Translations under genes and position numbers: made by a program
Notes under the pieces: model-generated
What the model was told of the DNA's origin: nothing
The model's database searches: none
Seen by the model: only the letters and a program-made list of their open reading frames with translations
DNA from: Thermococcus sp.
Lineage (GTDB): Archaea; Methanobacteriota_B; Thermococci; Thermococcales; Thermococcaceae
Length of the DNA: 64,000 nucleotides
Assembly: GCF_017656495.1 (NCBI RefSeq)
Contig: NZ_JACDNS010000002.1
Location: forward strand, 176,660 to 240,659
Reading direction: 5' to 3'
Shown: in pieces, positions 33,197 through 41,279 of the stretch
Layout of the letters: each line of letters begins with the position of its first letter
How positions within the stretch are numbered: the first letter of the stretch is position 1

Positions 33197-33322
33197 TCAA
33201 TCAAGCTTGAACACTAGCTTTAAAATTCTGTTTGTGAACTCTGAAAGCTCTTTTCTTTTCTCCATTGCATAAAGGACTGCTATAAGCACTGCAACCGAGA
33301 TTGCATAGAGTATGAAGTTCAC
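33197..33322 (-). CDS. 41-residue single-helix membrane protein
   Basis: GTG 33322 overlaps the TGA of the DmpA gene (GTGA), with GGGAGAT about 9 nt upstream. The product has an N-terminal membrane helix (NFILYAISVAVLIAVLYAM) and a basic helical tail (EKRKELSEFTNRILKLVFKLD). The tight coupling, ribosome binding site and sensible topology argue for a real gene. Function unknown; it may be a membrane-bound partner of the peptidase. Confidence 0.6.
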   Translation of the reverse strand: MNFILYAISVAVLIAVLYAMEKRKELSEFTNRILKLVFKLD

Positions 33323-34404
33323 TTTTCTAATCTCCCGTACTTCTTCATAATTTCGATCAACTTATCATGTGGCAAAGCATAGCGTATATGGTTATCTCTT
33401 CCAGTCATGGTCTTTGCTTGGAGCAGAGAGTTAATTATCGCCTCTTCTGTTGCTTCAGCAGCCGCTTTGAAAAGCCTGTTGAGCCTTGCATCAGGGAGCA
33501 TTTTTATTTCAAACTCCTCTCTTTGATAGTGCTTTATCCTTTGAGCTGTTGAAAATGCCAAAGCTATATCACCGCTTCCGTGATAGGCATAACCTCCAGT
33601 TCTCGCTAAGCCAACTACGGCCCTCTTAGCCAACCTGTAGAGCTGCCTTGCTGTCAGCGGGGCATCTGTTGCGAGTATCATTATGATGCTCCCTTTGCTT
33701 GGCTTTCCTCTTCCAGGATAATCTCTAAGCTCCCAGCCGACGGGAACTCCAGCAATTGTTAAATCCTCTCTCTTTCCAAAATTGTTCAAAACCAAAGCAC
33801 CTACCGTGTATTTCTTGCCCTCAATTTCAACAACTCTTGAAGAAGAGCCTATTCCACCTTTAAACTCAAAGGAGCTCATCCCTGTTCCTGCTCCAACCGA
33901 GCCTTCCTCAAAGTTTTCACTTGCGTTTTTTATTGCCTCAAAGACGTGCTCCTTTTTCACATGCTTTCCTCTTAGGTCATTCAAATAGGAATCGTTGCAC
34001 TCTAAAACGACGGGATTAACTGAACCAGTTGTAACTCCTATATCTTCATTCTGCTCAAGCATGTAATCAGTTAGAGCATCGGCAACAGTATAAACGCTTA
34101 GGGTATTTGTTAAAGCTATGGGAGTTTCAATTGTGCCAAGTTCTCTAATTTGAGTTAGTCCTACGGGCTTTGCATAGCCGTTCATTACAAAGACACTTGC
34201 CAAGAGCTTCTCTTTGAAGATGTTCCCCTCATGTGGCAGAATAACAGTGACTCCTGTTCTGATTGGACCTTTTCCAGGGATGAGCTTTCCTTCTCCTTGG
34301 ATTAGAGTTACATGGCCAACTTTAATGCCTTTAACGTCAGTTATTGAGTTCCTTTTTCCATGCTCATAAAATCCAATTTTGATTCCCAAGTCTGGAGCTT
34401 TCAT
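33319..34404 (-). CDS. DmpA-type aminopeptidase (peptidase family S58/P1)
   Basis: A 361-residue N-terminal nucleophile peptidase that self-cleaves into two chains, similar to Ochrobactrum DmpA and the P. horikoshii homolog. Recognisable parts: ITDVKGIKVGHVTL, RTGVTVILPHEG, GSVGAGTGMSSFEFKGGIGSSSR, VNN-type LVLNNFG, and the cleavage site Gly-Ser in KGSIIMILATDAPL, where the Ser becomes the nucleophile. ATG 34404 follows AGGTGT. It cleaves N-terminal residues of peptides, some members accepting D- or beta-amino acids. A 41-residue membrane ORF is coupled to its 3' end. Confidence 0.9.
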   Translation of the reverse strand: MKAPDLGIKIGFYEHGKRNSITDVKGIKVGHVTLIQGEGKLIPGKGPIRTGVTVILPHEGNIFKEKLLASVFVMNGYAKPVGLTQIRELGTIETPIALTNTLSVYTVADALTDYMLEQNEDIGVTTGSVNPVVLECNDSYLNDLRGKHVKKEHVFEAIKNASENFEEGSVGAGTGMSSFEFKGGIGSSSRVVEIEGKKYTVGALVLNNFGKREDLTIAGVPVGWELRDYPGRGKPSKGSIIMILATDAPLTARQLYRLAKRAVVGLARTGGYAYHGSGDIALAFSTAQRIKHYQREEFEIKMLPDARLNRLFKAAAEATEEAIINSLLQAKTMTGRDNHIRYALPHDKLIEIMKKYGRLEK

Positions 34405-34498
34405 TGTAAACACCTAATGGTATCAAGCATTGATGAATTAAAAACTCTTCCACAAAAATGGATAAATACTCCAAAGTGAACTCTCTTTGGTGGTTTAA

Positions 34499-35032
34499 AT
34501 GAGTGAAAGCTGGAAGAAAAAGCTTGGCTTGGTTCACATATACACAGGCAACGGGAAGGGGAAGACCACAGCAGCTTTAGGTTTAGTTTTGAGAATGCTT
34601 GGCAATGGTGGGAGAGTAATTATAATCCAGTTCATGAAAGCTCCAAAAGTTTACGGGGAATACTTCATGGCTGAGAAATGCGGCTATGTGATAGAATCCT
34701 ATGGTTTGCCTAAATTTGTTCATGGAAAACCAGAAGAGGATGATATTCAGGCAGCAAAGAGGGCTTTGGAGAGGGCTAAGGAGGTCGTTAAAAGCGGTGA
34801 ATGGGATTTGGTGGTTTTGGATGAGATATGCGTTGCTCTTGGTTTTGGAATGCTTGACGTTGAAGAAGTCAAGGAGCTGATAAAAAGCAAAGCCCCAAAC
34901 ACTGAGCTTGTTTTAACGGGTCGTTATTGTCCTGAGGAACTCTTCGAGCTAGCAGATTATGTAACTGAAATGAGGGAAATAAAGCATCCCTACCAAAAAG
35001 GAATCACAGCCAGAAAAGGAATTGAATATTGA
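34499..35032 (+). CDS. cobO: Cob(I)yrinic acid a,c-diamide adenosyltransferase (CobO/BtuR type)
   Basis: A 177-residue P-loop protein that transfers adenosyl from ATP to the corrinoid cobalt, giving adenosylcobalamin. Walker A is GNGKGKTTAALGL, followed by VIIIQFMK, the Walker B-like VVLDEI, and the GRYCPEELFELADYVTEM and KHPYQKGITARKGIEY ends typical of the family. ATG 34499 follows TTGGTGG. No other cobalamin gene lies nearby, so salvage of imported corrinoid is likely. Confidence 0.92.
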   Translation: MSESWKKKLGLVHIYTGNGKGKTTAALGLVLRMLGNGGRVIIIQFMKAPKVYGEYFMAEKCGYVIESYGLPKFVHGKPEEDDIQAAKRALERAKEVVKSGEWDLVVLDEICVALGFGMLDVEEVKELIKSKAPNTELVLTGRYCPEELFELADYVTEMREIKHPYQKGITARKGIEY

Positions 35033-35040
35033 TTCCAACC

Positions 35041-35093
35041 GAAAACTTTTTAGTTACAAAAGTGCAATATACCACTGGAAAATTTTTAGTTAC
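35041..35093. repeat. Direct repeat with TATA-like core
   Basis: Two near-copies 37 nt apart: GAAAACTTTTTAGTTAC (35041-35057) and GAAAATTTTTAGTTAC (35078-35093). The second copy is about 30 nt from the expected transcript start of the UPF0147 gene and probably holds its TATA box. The first copy may be an upstream promoter or a duplicated factor-binding site. Confidence 0.5.
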
Positions 35094-35121
35094 TAATTCT
35101 TAGTAAAAGGGGGTGATGCAA

Positions 35122-35382
35122 ATGAGCAATGTTGAGGAGAGAATCAACCAGATTATTCAAGTTCTCAAAGAGCAAGTTGTTCAAGACACAATCGTCCCAA
35201 GAAATATTAGAAGGGCCGCTGAGGAGGCAATTGAGCACTTGATGGATAGAAGTAAAGAGCCCGCTGTTAGGGCAGCTGATGCTATTGCAATTCTTGAGGA
35301 GATTAGTGAAGACCCAAACATGCCTCTCCACACAAGGACTATAATTTGGGAAGTTTTGGGTGCTCTAGAGCAGATTCAGTGA
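35122..35382 (+). CDS. UPF0147 family protein
   Basis: An 86-residue helical protein of the archaeal UPF0147 family. Signature: VVQDTIVPRNIRRAAEEAIEHL and AADAIAILEEISEDPNMPLHTRTIIWEVLGALE. ATG 35122 follows GGGGGTGAT. No function is established. Its last 18 nt overlap the convergent aldolase gene. Confidence 0.9.
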   Translation: MSNVEERINQIIQVLKEQVVQDTIVPRNIRRAAEEAIEHLMDRSKEPAVRAADAIAILEEISEDPNMPLHTRTIIWEVLGALEQIQ

Positions 35383-35961
35383 ATTTTGTTTTTTACGCTC
35401 ACTTTTGCCTTCTATTAAATACCACAGCTTTGCACTTTCTTCAACGAGCTCTGCTTTGTAGAATGCTTCTCTCAAGCTTTTTCCCACTGTAACAATTCCG
35501 TGTCTCTCCATTAAAACGGCATCATACTTTTTGGCGTATTTTGCAACCTCTCTTGCGAGTTCTTCACTTCCTGCTGGCTTAAACTCTGCAATTGGGATTT
35601 TTCTAAGGTAGATTTCTGCTTCTGGGGTTATTATTGGTAGTTCTCCCTTCAAAATGGTTGAGGCAACAATGGAGTATGGGGGGTGAAGATGGGCTATTGC
35701 CCTGATATCTTCTCTTTCGCGGTAAATGAACAAGTGAAGCCTCCATTCTGATGAAGGCTTAACAGCTGAGATTTGCTTTCCATTCAAGTCAATAACTGTC
35801 ACTTGCTGCTCTGTCATGGTGTCCATAACGGCCCCAGTAGCTTTTATGAAGATTTTTCCATTAAAACGGACGCTTAAATTTCCACCAAATGCGGCAGTTA
35901 GTCCTCTTTCATGTGCTAAGCGTGAATACTTGACGAGGATAGATTTTATGAGTTGGCTCAT
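35365..35961 (-). CDS. Class II aldolase/adducin family protein
   Basis: A 198-residue zinc aldolase of the FucA/AraD type. It cleaves or epimerises sugar phosphates such as L-fuculose-1-phosphate. Seen: GGNLSVRF (phosphate loop), PSSEWRLHLFIYRERED, zinc ligands in HLHPPYS and in MERHGIV, and a catalytic Glu in PEAEI. Start ATG 35961 overlaps the stop of the zinc-ribbon gene (ATGA). Sugar substrate unknown; archaeal relatives have been linked to shikimate or pentose metabolism only by inference. Confidence 0.88.
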   Translation of the reverse strand: MSQLIKSILVKYSRLAHERGLTAAFGGNLSVRFNGKIFIKATGAVMDTMTEQQVTVIDLNGKQISAVKPSSEWRLHLFIYREREDIRAIAHLHPPYSIVASTILKGELPIITPEAEIYLRKIPIAEFKPAGSEELAREVAKYAKKYDAVLMERHGIVTVGKSLREAFYKAELVEESAKLWYLIEGKSERKKQNSLNLL

Positions 35962-36548
35962 TGCTTCTCCTCCTTAACTTTAATTCCAAATCCACAAGAA
36001 TCGCAATAAGCTTCATTTCTCCTCCATGCCAATCCCTCAGCACCGCATATTGGGCAGATGTCAAGTTTTCCGCTCTCCTTCCATCTTTGATATGTCCTGC
36101 TGTCAATAATCAGAAACACTCCATCTTTTTCTTCCTCAAAATGCCCAAGAACAGGATAGCTCTTTAGCTCAAAGCTCTTGTCATCAATAATTACTGGCTC
36201 AAGCCCGATATTACCCTCAAATTCAAGTTCATTTGCTGGAATAATTTCAATAACATAAGCTTCAAGTTTTCTGTCATGGTAAGCTATTATCTCAAGGGCA
36301 TCGCTTAACTCTCCGCTTGATGAGATTATGTCAACGATTATATGTTCTTTTGCTGGGAAAGTTAATGTTAGAACGAATTTTCCCCTGTGGAGAACTAATC
36401 CTTCATCTAAACAAATCTCCTCAAGGTTGTTCTCTATCAAGAACTTTCTCACATCATCTCCTGTGGGGAGCTTTTTGTTTTCAATTATAAACTCGCCCAT
36501 CCATTTTGCTAACGGCATTGCCAGCATCAGCGGTTCATAAACTTTCAT
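35958..36548 (-). CDS. Conserved protein with C-terminal zinc ribbon
   Basis: A 196-residue protein of unknown function. An alpha/beta body (LLVDI-type strands such as HIIVDIISSSGELSDAL and YVIEIIPANELEFEG) is followed at the C-terminus by a zinc ribbon CPICGAEGLAWRRNEAYCDSCGF. ATG 36548 follows GGTGGTGTGT; the frame is open for 20 more codons upstream but these lie over the promoter. It is translationally coupled to the aldolase, 4-nt overlap. Confidence 0.72.
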   Translation of the reverse strand: MKVYEPLMLAMPLAKWMGEFIIENKKLPTGDDVRKFLIENNLEEICLDEGLVLHRGKFVLTLTFPAKEHIIVDIISSSGELSDALEIIAYHDRKLEAYVIEIIPANELEFEGNIGLEPVIIDDKSFELKSYPVLGHFEEEKDGVFLIIDSRTYQRWKESGKLDICPICGAEGLAWRRNEAYCDSCGFGIKVKEEKQ

Positions 36549-36616
36549 ACACACCACCATTTGGAGTTTTGCTTTGGAGTTTTTAATCTCTGCGTTACCA
36601 AAAAGCACTTAAATTC

Positions 36617-36631
36617 TTTAGGTAAATCTAA
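36617..36631. promoter_or_regulatory. DtxR-type operator candidate
   Basis: TTTAGGTAAATCTAA is an imperfect palindrome (TTAG...CTAA ends) just downstream of the TATA-like CACTTAAAT and before the start of the DtxR-like gene. It resembles metal-regulator sites with TTAGG half-sites, suggesting autoregulation. Confidence 0.5.
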
Positions 36632-36645
36632 TTTAGGTGAGTTCA

Positions 36646-37125
36646 GTGGAGATTAGCAAAAGGGAGGAGGAATATCTCGAGGCAATGTATCTGCTTTATA
36701 AGAAAAAGGGTGTAATTAGGGTTAAGGATATTGCCAAAAAGCTTAGGGTAAGGCCTCCAAGTGTCGTTGATGCTCTTAAAAAGCTCAGTGAGAAAGGTTT
36801 AGTTGAGTATGAGAAGTACGATAGAATTTTGCTAACTGAAAAAGGAAGGGAAATTGCAGAAAAGACTTATTCTAAGCATTTGCTGCTGACAGAGTTTTTT
36901 ATAAACATCCTCGGCATTCCTCCAGAGATAGCTGAAGAAGATGCCTGTCAATTTGAGCACTATGTCCACGAGATTACAGCGGAGAGAATCAGAGAATTTG
37001 CAAAGTACATTCAAGAGCAGTGTCCCTATGTGATTAAGCAGTTCATAAAGGAGCATATAGAAAAGGAAGAAAAATCAAAGGACACCTCCAAGATAGAGGA
37101 AGTAAAGGACAAACACACCAGCTAA
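36646..37125 (+). CDS. DtxR/MntR family metal-dependent regulator
   Basis: A 159-residue regulator. The N-terminal winged helix (REEEYLEAMYLLYKKKGVIRVKDIAKKLRVRPPSVVDALKKLSEKGLVEYEKYDRILLTEKG) and the metal-binding dimer domain (KHLLLTEFFINILGIPPEIAEEDACQFEHYV) are typical, with ligands in EEDACQFEH. No SH3-like third domain is present; the C-terminus is a charged tail. GTG 36646 is chosen since AGGTGAG precedes it; GTG 36637 lies inside that site. Metal (Mn, Fe or Zn) cannot be told. Its last 51 nt overlap the convergent permease gene, which is unusually long. Confidence 0.88.
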   Translation: MEISKREEEYLEAMYLLYKKKGVIRVKDIAKKLRVRPPSVVDALKKLSEKGLVEYEKYDRILLTEKGREIAEKTYSKHLLLTEFFINILGIPPEIAEEDACQFEHYVHEITAERIREFAKYIQEQCPYVIKQFIKEHIEKEEKSKDTSKIEEVKDKHTS

Positions 37126-38439
37126 GATGTATAGTAGTGGGTGCACTTCTTTGTATCTTCCGCTTAATGTTTTTATGATTGCATAGCTTATGAAACCCAT
37201 GCCTATTCCATCCGCTATTGAGTATGTGAATGGGATTGTAACGAGAACTAGGAATGCTGGAATAGCTTCTGTTGGATCACTGAAGTCAACTCCTCTAATG
37301 GCGCTCAGCATGTAGTAACCGACTATAATTAATGCAGGAGCGGTTGCATAGGCTGGAATAACCCCTGCAATTGGTGAAATAAAGAGACCCACAACTAAGA
37401 ACAGTGCTCCAGTGACTAGGGCTGTCATTCCTGTTCTTCCACCCTCTTCTATACCCGCTGCACTTTCAATGTATGTTGTAACTGTTGAGGTTCCCAAGAC
37501 AGCACCAACTGTTGTTCCTATTGCATCCGTTAGCAAAACCTTCTCAGCATCTGGAACCTTTCCGTCCTTTGTTAGGAAGCCAGCTTTCGCGCTTAATCCA
37601 GTAATCGTACCTAACGTATCGAAGAAGTCGACCATGAAGAATGCAAAGACAACACCAATGGCTCCAACACTTAGGAGGCCTCTTAAGTCCATCTGGAGGA
37701 ATGTGTGGCTGAGTGTTGGCATTGCAAAGAGCCTGTCGGGAGCTGGTGTTATGCCTAAAGCAATTCCGATTACTGTTGTTGTAAGGATTGAAATTAACAA
37801 AGCTCCCTTGATGCCTCTTGAGATGAGGATTGCTGCAAAGAACAAGCCAAATATGGCTAACCAGAATTCTGGCTTTGCAACGTTCTGAGCACCGAAAGTT
37901 ATTAATGTAGCGGGACTATCAACAACAAAACCAGCCTCTTGCATTCCGATGATTGTTAGGAACAGACCAATTCCAGCACCAATTGCGTATTTCTGTGAAA
38001 GTGGAATTGCGTGTATGATAGCGCTCCTCACTTTTGTAAGAGTTAGTGCAATGAATATTAAACCCTCAACAAAGACTGCGGCTAAAGCCACTTGCCATGA
38101 GTAGCCCATTCCGAGAACAACACCGTAGGTGAAGTATGCATTGAGTCCCATTCCTGGAGCTAATGCGAATGGCTTCTTTGCGTATAGGCCCATAAGGATA
38201 GTTGCCAGACCAGCTGACAGGGCTGTTGCTGTGACCAGTGAAGGAATAGCATCTTTACCAATAGCATCGCTTAAAATCGCTGGGTTAACGAAGAGTATGT
38301 AGGCCATTGTCATAAAAGTGGTTATTCCAGCTAAAATCTCTGTTCTCATGTCGGTGTTGTAGTGGGCGAAATCAAAGTACTCTTCAAACCAGTTTTTACT
38401 CTTTTTTGCCCCAATTTCTACATCCCTAACAGCATCCAT
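37075..38439 (-). CDS. Purine base permease, AzgA/PbuG type (NCS2 superfamily)
   Basis: A 454-residue membrane protein with 12-14 helices importing adenine, guanine or hypoxanthine. Family marks: TEILAGITTFMTMAYILFVNP, FALAPGMGLNAYFTY, IGAGIGLFLTIIGMQEAG, FFMVDFFDTLGTITGLS and TTVGAVLGTSTVTTYIESAAGIEEGGRTG regions, where the substrate-binding Asp and Glu reside. ATG follows GGTGATGTAG. A TATA-like CTTTAAATATT lies about 55 nt upstream. It has a 51-nt tail-to-tail overlap with the DtxR-like gene. Confidence 0.92.
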   Translation of the reverse strand: MDAVRDVEIGAKKSKNWFEEYFDFAHYNTDMRTEILAGITTFMTMAYILFVNPAILSDAIGKDAIPSLVTATALSAGLATILMGLYAKKPFALAPGMGLNAYFTYGVVLGMGYSWQVALAAVFVEGLIFIALTLTKVRSAIIHAIPLSQKYAIGAGIGLFLTIIGMQEAGFVVDSPATLITFGAQNVAKPEFWLAIFGLFFAAILISRGIKGALLISILTTTVIGIALGITPAPDRLFAMPTLSHTFLQMDLRGLLSVGAIGVVFAFFMVDFFDTLGTITGLSAKAGFLTKDGKVPDAEKVLLTDAIGTTVGAVLGTSTVTTYIESAAGIEEGGRTGMTALVTGALFLVVGLFISPIAGVIPAYATAPALIIVGYYMLSAIRGVDFSDPTEAIPAFLVLVTIPFTYSIADGIGMGFISYAIIKTLSGRYKEVHPLLYILAGVFVLYFLYLGGVL

Positions 38440-38576
38440 CTACATCACCTTGAGTGAATAATTTGCATCAATTTGTTAAAAATTGGTAAAATATTTAAAG
38501 TTTTTCAACAAAAAAATGTTAAATAACAAAGCAGGGAGCAATGTGCCAGGAGTTGAATGTTATGAAATCCGCGAAA

Positions 38577-39578
38577 TTAAAGGAGAGCAAACGATTTTAC
38601 TCGCACACCAACCCTTTTTGGAATATTTTCAACTCTAAATGGCAGCTCATCTAAAAAGCGCTCAGCCATTATTTCTTTTCCTTCAATAGAAAGCCTCAAT
38701 CTTATCCTTCCGGGCAATAGTTCATAGTGAACAATTTCAGCAAAGTCTCCATCAGTTATGTAAACACTCTCAGGTCTGAAGAATATCCTAACTTTTCCGT
38801 CTTTGTCAACATTGAAGCACAGCTTTCCGAGACAAGCTTTTCCATTCTCAGCTTCAAGCTCGAGGATATTTGACAGCCCCAAAAACTTTGCAACGAACTC
38901 TGTTTTTGGGTTGTAATAGAGTTCCAGTGGCTTTCCCACTTGTTCAATTCTTCCATCGTTCATCACTGCGATTCTGTCGCTTATTGCCATTGCTTCTTCC
39001 TGATCATGAGTAACGTAGATCGTTGTTATGCTTAGCTCCTTTTGAATGCGCTTTATTTCCCCTCTTAAGCGTTCCCTAATCTTTGCATCAAGATTCGATA
39101 ACGGTTCATCCAAAAGCAGAACTTCCGGCTCAATTACCAAAGCTCTCGCAAGTGCAACCCTCTGCTGCTGTCCTCCGCTAAGTTGCTCTGGATAGCGGTT
39201 CTCAAATCCTTCCAAGCCGACCAACTTTAGGGCCCAGCGGACTTTTTTCTCTATCTCTTCTCTTGGGAGCTTTCTAAGCTCTAAACCAAAAGCAATGTTC
39301 TTAAAAACAGTCATGTGTGGGAAGAGTGCATAGTCTTGGAAAACTATCCCAATATTCCTCTCATATGGTGGAATTTCATTCATGACTTTGCTGTTAAATA
39401 GAACTTCGCCTCTGTCTGGCTTTTCAAAACCGGCTATTATTCTAAGAGTCGTTGTTTTTCCACATCCAGAAGGACCGAGAAGCGTCAGAAATTCTCCTTC
39501 CTTAGCTTTTAAGCTTTCTATTTCAAGCCTGAAATCTCCAAGTATCTTGAGGATTTCTCTAAGCTCAACACTCACCAT
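38577..39578 (-). CDS. ABC importer ATPase, iron/thiamine/spermidine type
   Basis: A 333-residue ATPase of the CysA/PotA/FbpC class. Walker A GPSGCGKTT, Q-loop VFQDYALFPH, signature LSGGQQQRVALARAL, Walker B VLLLDEPLSNLDA, H-loop THD. The last roughly 100 residues form an OB-like regulatory domain (FFRPESVYI). Start ATG overlaps the stop codon of the permease gene. Fe3+, thiamine and sulfate are all possible substrates. No binding-protein gene is next to it. Confidence 0.9.
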   Translation of the reverse strand: MVSVELREILKILGDFRLEIESLKAKEGEFLTLLGPSGCGKTTTLRIIAGFEKPDRGEVLFNSKVMNEIPPYERNIGIVFQDYALFPHMTVFKNIAFGLELRKLPREEIEKKVRWALKLVGLEGFENRYPEQLSGGQQQRVALARALVIEPEVLLLDEPLSNLDAKIRERLRGEIKRIQKELSITTIYVTHDQEEAMAISDRIAVMNDGRIEQVGKPLELYYNPKTEFVAKFLGLSNILELEAENGKACLGKLCFNVDKDGKVRIFFRPESVYITDGDFAEIVHYELLPGRIRLRLSIEGKEIMAERFLDELPFRVENIPKRVGVRVKSFALL

Positions 39579-41194
39579 ATCTCCTCACCAATCCTCTCAA
39601 TTATCATAAAGCTCACTGCTGAGACAATCATCAAAATGACAGATAGAGCAGATGCACTTCCCCACTGTCTTGCACTCAAGAATCTATAGACTGCTATAGT
39701 TATTGTCGTGTATTCAGGTTGATAAAGCATGTATGTTGCTCCCAGTTCTGCTATGCTTATTGCAAAGGCGAAGATTGCTCCAACGATTATTCCTCCCAAA
39801 GCTAAAGGCAACTCAACTTTAAGAAATGCTTGCCACTCTTTTGCTCCTAAGCTCAATGCTGCTTCTTTTAGGTTTGGCTTTATTTTTTTCAACACGGCTG
39901 AGATTGCTCTTAAAACGAAGGGATAAGCTATGATTGTGTGGGCGAAGACGATGATGTACCAAGTGCCAAGAAGCTCAAGTGGGGGCTTGTGGAAGGTTCT
40001 TATATAACCCAAACCAAGAGTTATGGCCGAAGAGCCGAGAGGAAGCATTACTAAGGCCTCAAAGACGTTTTTGCCTTTAAACTGCCATCTATGTAAAGCG
40101 TAGGCTATGATTAAAGCGATTGTTGTGGAGAGCAAAACAGCAGAAAATCCAAAGAGAAGCGAGTTTTTAATTGCAATTAGAGTGTTAGCCCCAAAGATTG
40201 GGTTGTATTTTGCACTGAATACTCTCCTATACCACTCAAGACTGAATTTTCCTTGGAAAATTAGGGAGTCATAGAGGACTGCCAAGAGAGGTGAGATTAT
40301 GAAAATAAAGACAATCAAGGAGTAAATTCCAATCAACAGGCCTTTTAAGCTCGCCAGCTCTTTCAACGTCAGCTTTTGTGGTTGTCTAAAAATTCGCTGC
40401 TCCTCAGCTTTCGCATACATGTCGAGGCTTTTAATGTAGATGTACATGAATGCAAAGCTTAGGGTGATTTGGATTATAGCTAAGGCAGAGCCGACTTTGA
40501 AATCCAGCAGAGTCATGATTGAAGTAAAGATGTCGACTTCAATTGTGGCGTACTTGTAACCTCCTAAAATCAGTGGAATAGAGAAACTCAGGAAGCAGAA
40601 GATGAAGGTAAGCATGGAGGAGGCGAAGATTCCAGGCAAAAGCATTGGCAAAGTAACTTTTCTAAAAAGCGTGAACCCTTTAGCTCCAAGGCTCATTGCG
40701 ACTTCTTCATAATGGGGGTTTATGCGTTGCCAAAGAGAGGAGACCATTCGAACTACGACGGGAAAGTTGTAGAAGGCATGAGCTATTAAAATGGCTTTCC
40801 AAGAGTAGAGGATTCCTAAATCCCGTCCAATGAGCTGTGTAAAGAAGCCTTGCTTTCCAAAGAGCAGGATAAAACCAAGAGCGACCATTATGCTTGGCAT
40901 CACGAAGGGAACAGTGAGAATTGCCTTCACAAAACTCTTTCCTGGAAAGTCGTATTTTGCAAAAATATAGGCTCCAGGCAGACCTAAAGCTAAAGTTAGC
41001 AAGGTTGAGGCTAAAGCTTGTTCAATGGTAAAAAGGATTATTCTTCGGTGATAGCTGTTTGAGAGAACAGCTTTGAGATATTTGAGTGTGAATCCATTGT
41101 CCCAGAGTCCTTCATGGATTATGCTGATGAGGGGGAGGTAGAAAAAGAGGATTAAGAATGTTATCGGGATTATCAGGATGAGCTTTGTTCTCAT
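39572..41194 (-). CDS. Fused ABC importer permease (FbpB/ThiP type)
   Basis: A 540-residue permease with two BPD_transp_1 domains in one chain and about 12 membrane helices. Each half has an EAA loop: EEVAMSLGAKGFTLFRKVTLP and KEAALSLGAKEWQAFLKVELP. This double layout is typical for iron(III) and thiamine importers. ATG 41194 is about 25 nt from the TATA-like TTTATAAAA near 41220, so a leaderless mRNA is likely; TTG 41200 is the next upstream codon. Co-transcribed with the ATPase. Confidence 0.9.
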   Translation of the reverse strand: MRTKLILIIPITFLILFFYLPLISIIHEGLWDNGFTLKYLKAVLSNSYHRRIILFTIEQALASTLLTLALGLPGAYIFAKYDFPGKSFVKAILTVPFVMPSIMVALGFILLFGKQGFFTQLIGRDLGILYSWKAILIAHAFYNFPVVVRMVSSLWQRINPHYEEVAMSLGAKGFTLFRKVTLPMLLPGIFASSMLTFIFCFLSFSIPLILGGYKYATIEVDIFTSIMTLLDFKVGSALAIIQITLSFAFMYIYIKSLDMYAKAEEQRIFRQPQKLTLKELASLKGLLIGIYSLIVFIFIISPLLAVLYDSLIFQGKFSLEWYRRVFSAKYNPIFGANTLIAIKNSLLFGFSAVLLSTTIALIIAYALHRWQFKGKNVFEALVMLPLGSSAITLGLGYIRTFHKPPLELLGTWYIIVFAHTIIAYPFVLRAISAVLKKIKPNLKEAALSLGAKEWQAFLKVELPLALGGIIVGAIFAFAISIAELGATYMLYQPEYTTITIAVYRFLSARQWGSASALSVILMIVSAVSFMIIERIGEEIW

Positions 41195-41279
41195 GCTCAA
41201 AAATTGGTTTTGCTCTTTTATAAACTTTGATTAGCACAAAGCGTTTAACTCACAAAGCCCAAAATTTTTCGGTGGTGCT

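Noticed and set aside
33154..33275. Plus-strand short frame opposite the 41-residue membrane ORF
   Set aside because: No ribosome binding site, antisense to the better supported coupled ORF.
38513..38640. Plus-strand 40-codon frame after the purine permease promoter
   Set aside because: Half of it is antisense to the ABC ATPase C-terminus and there is no ribosome binding site or fold.
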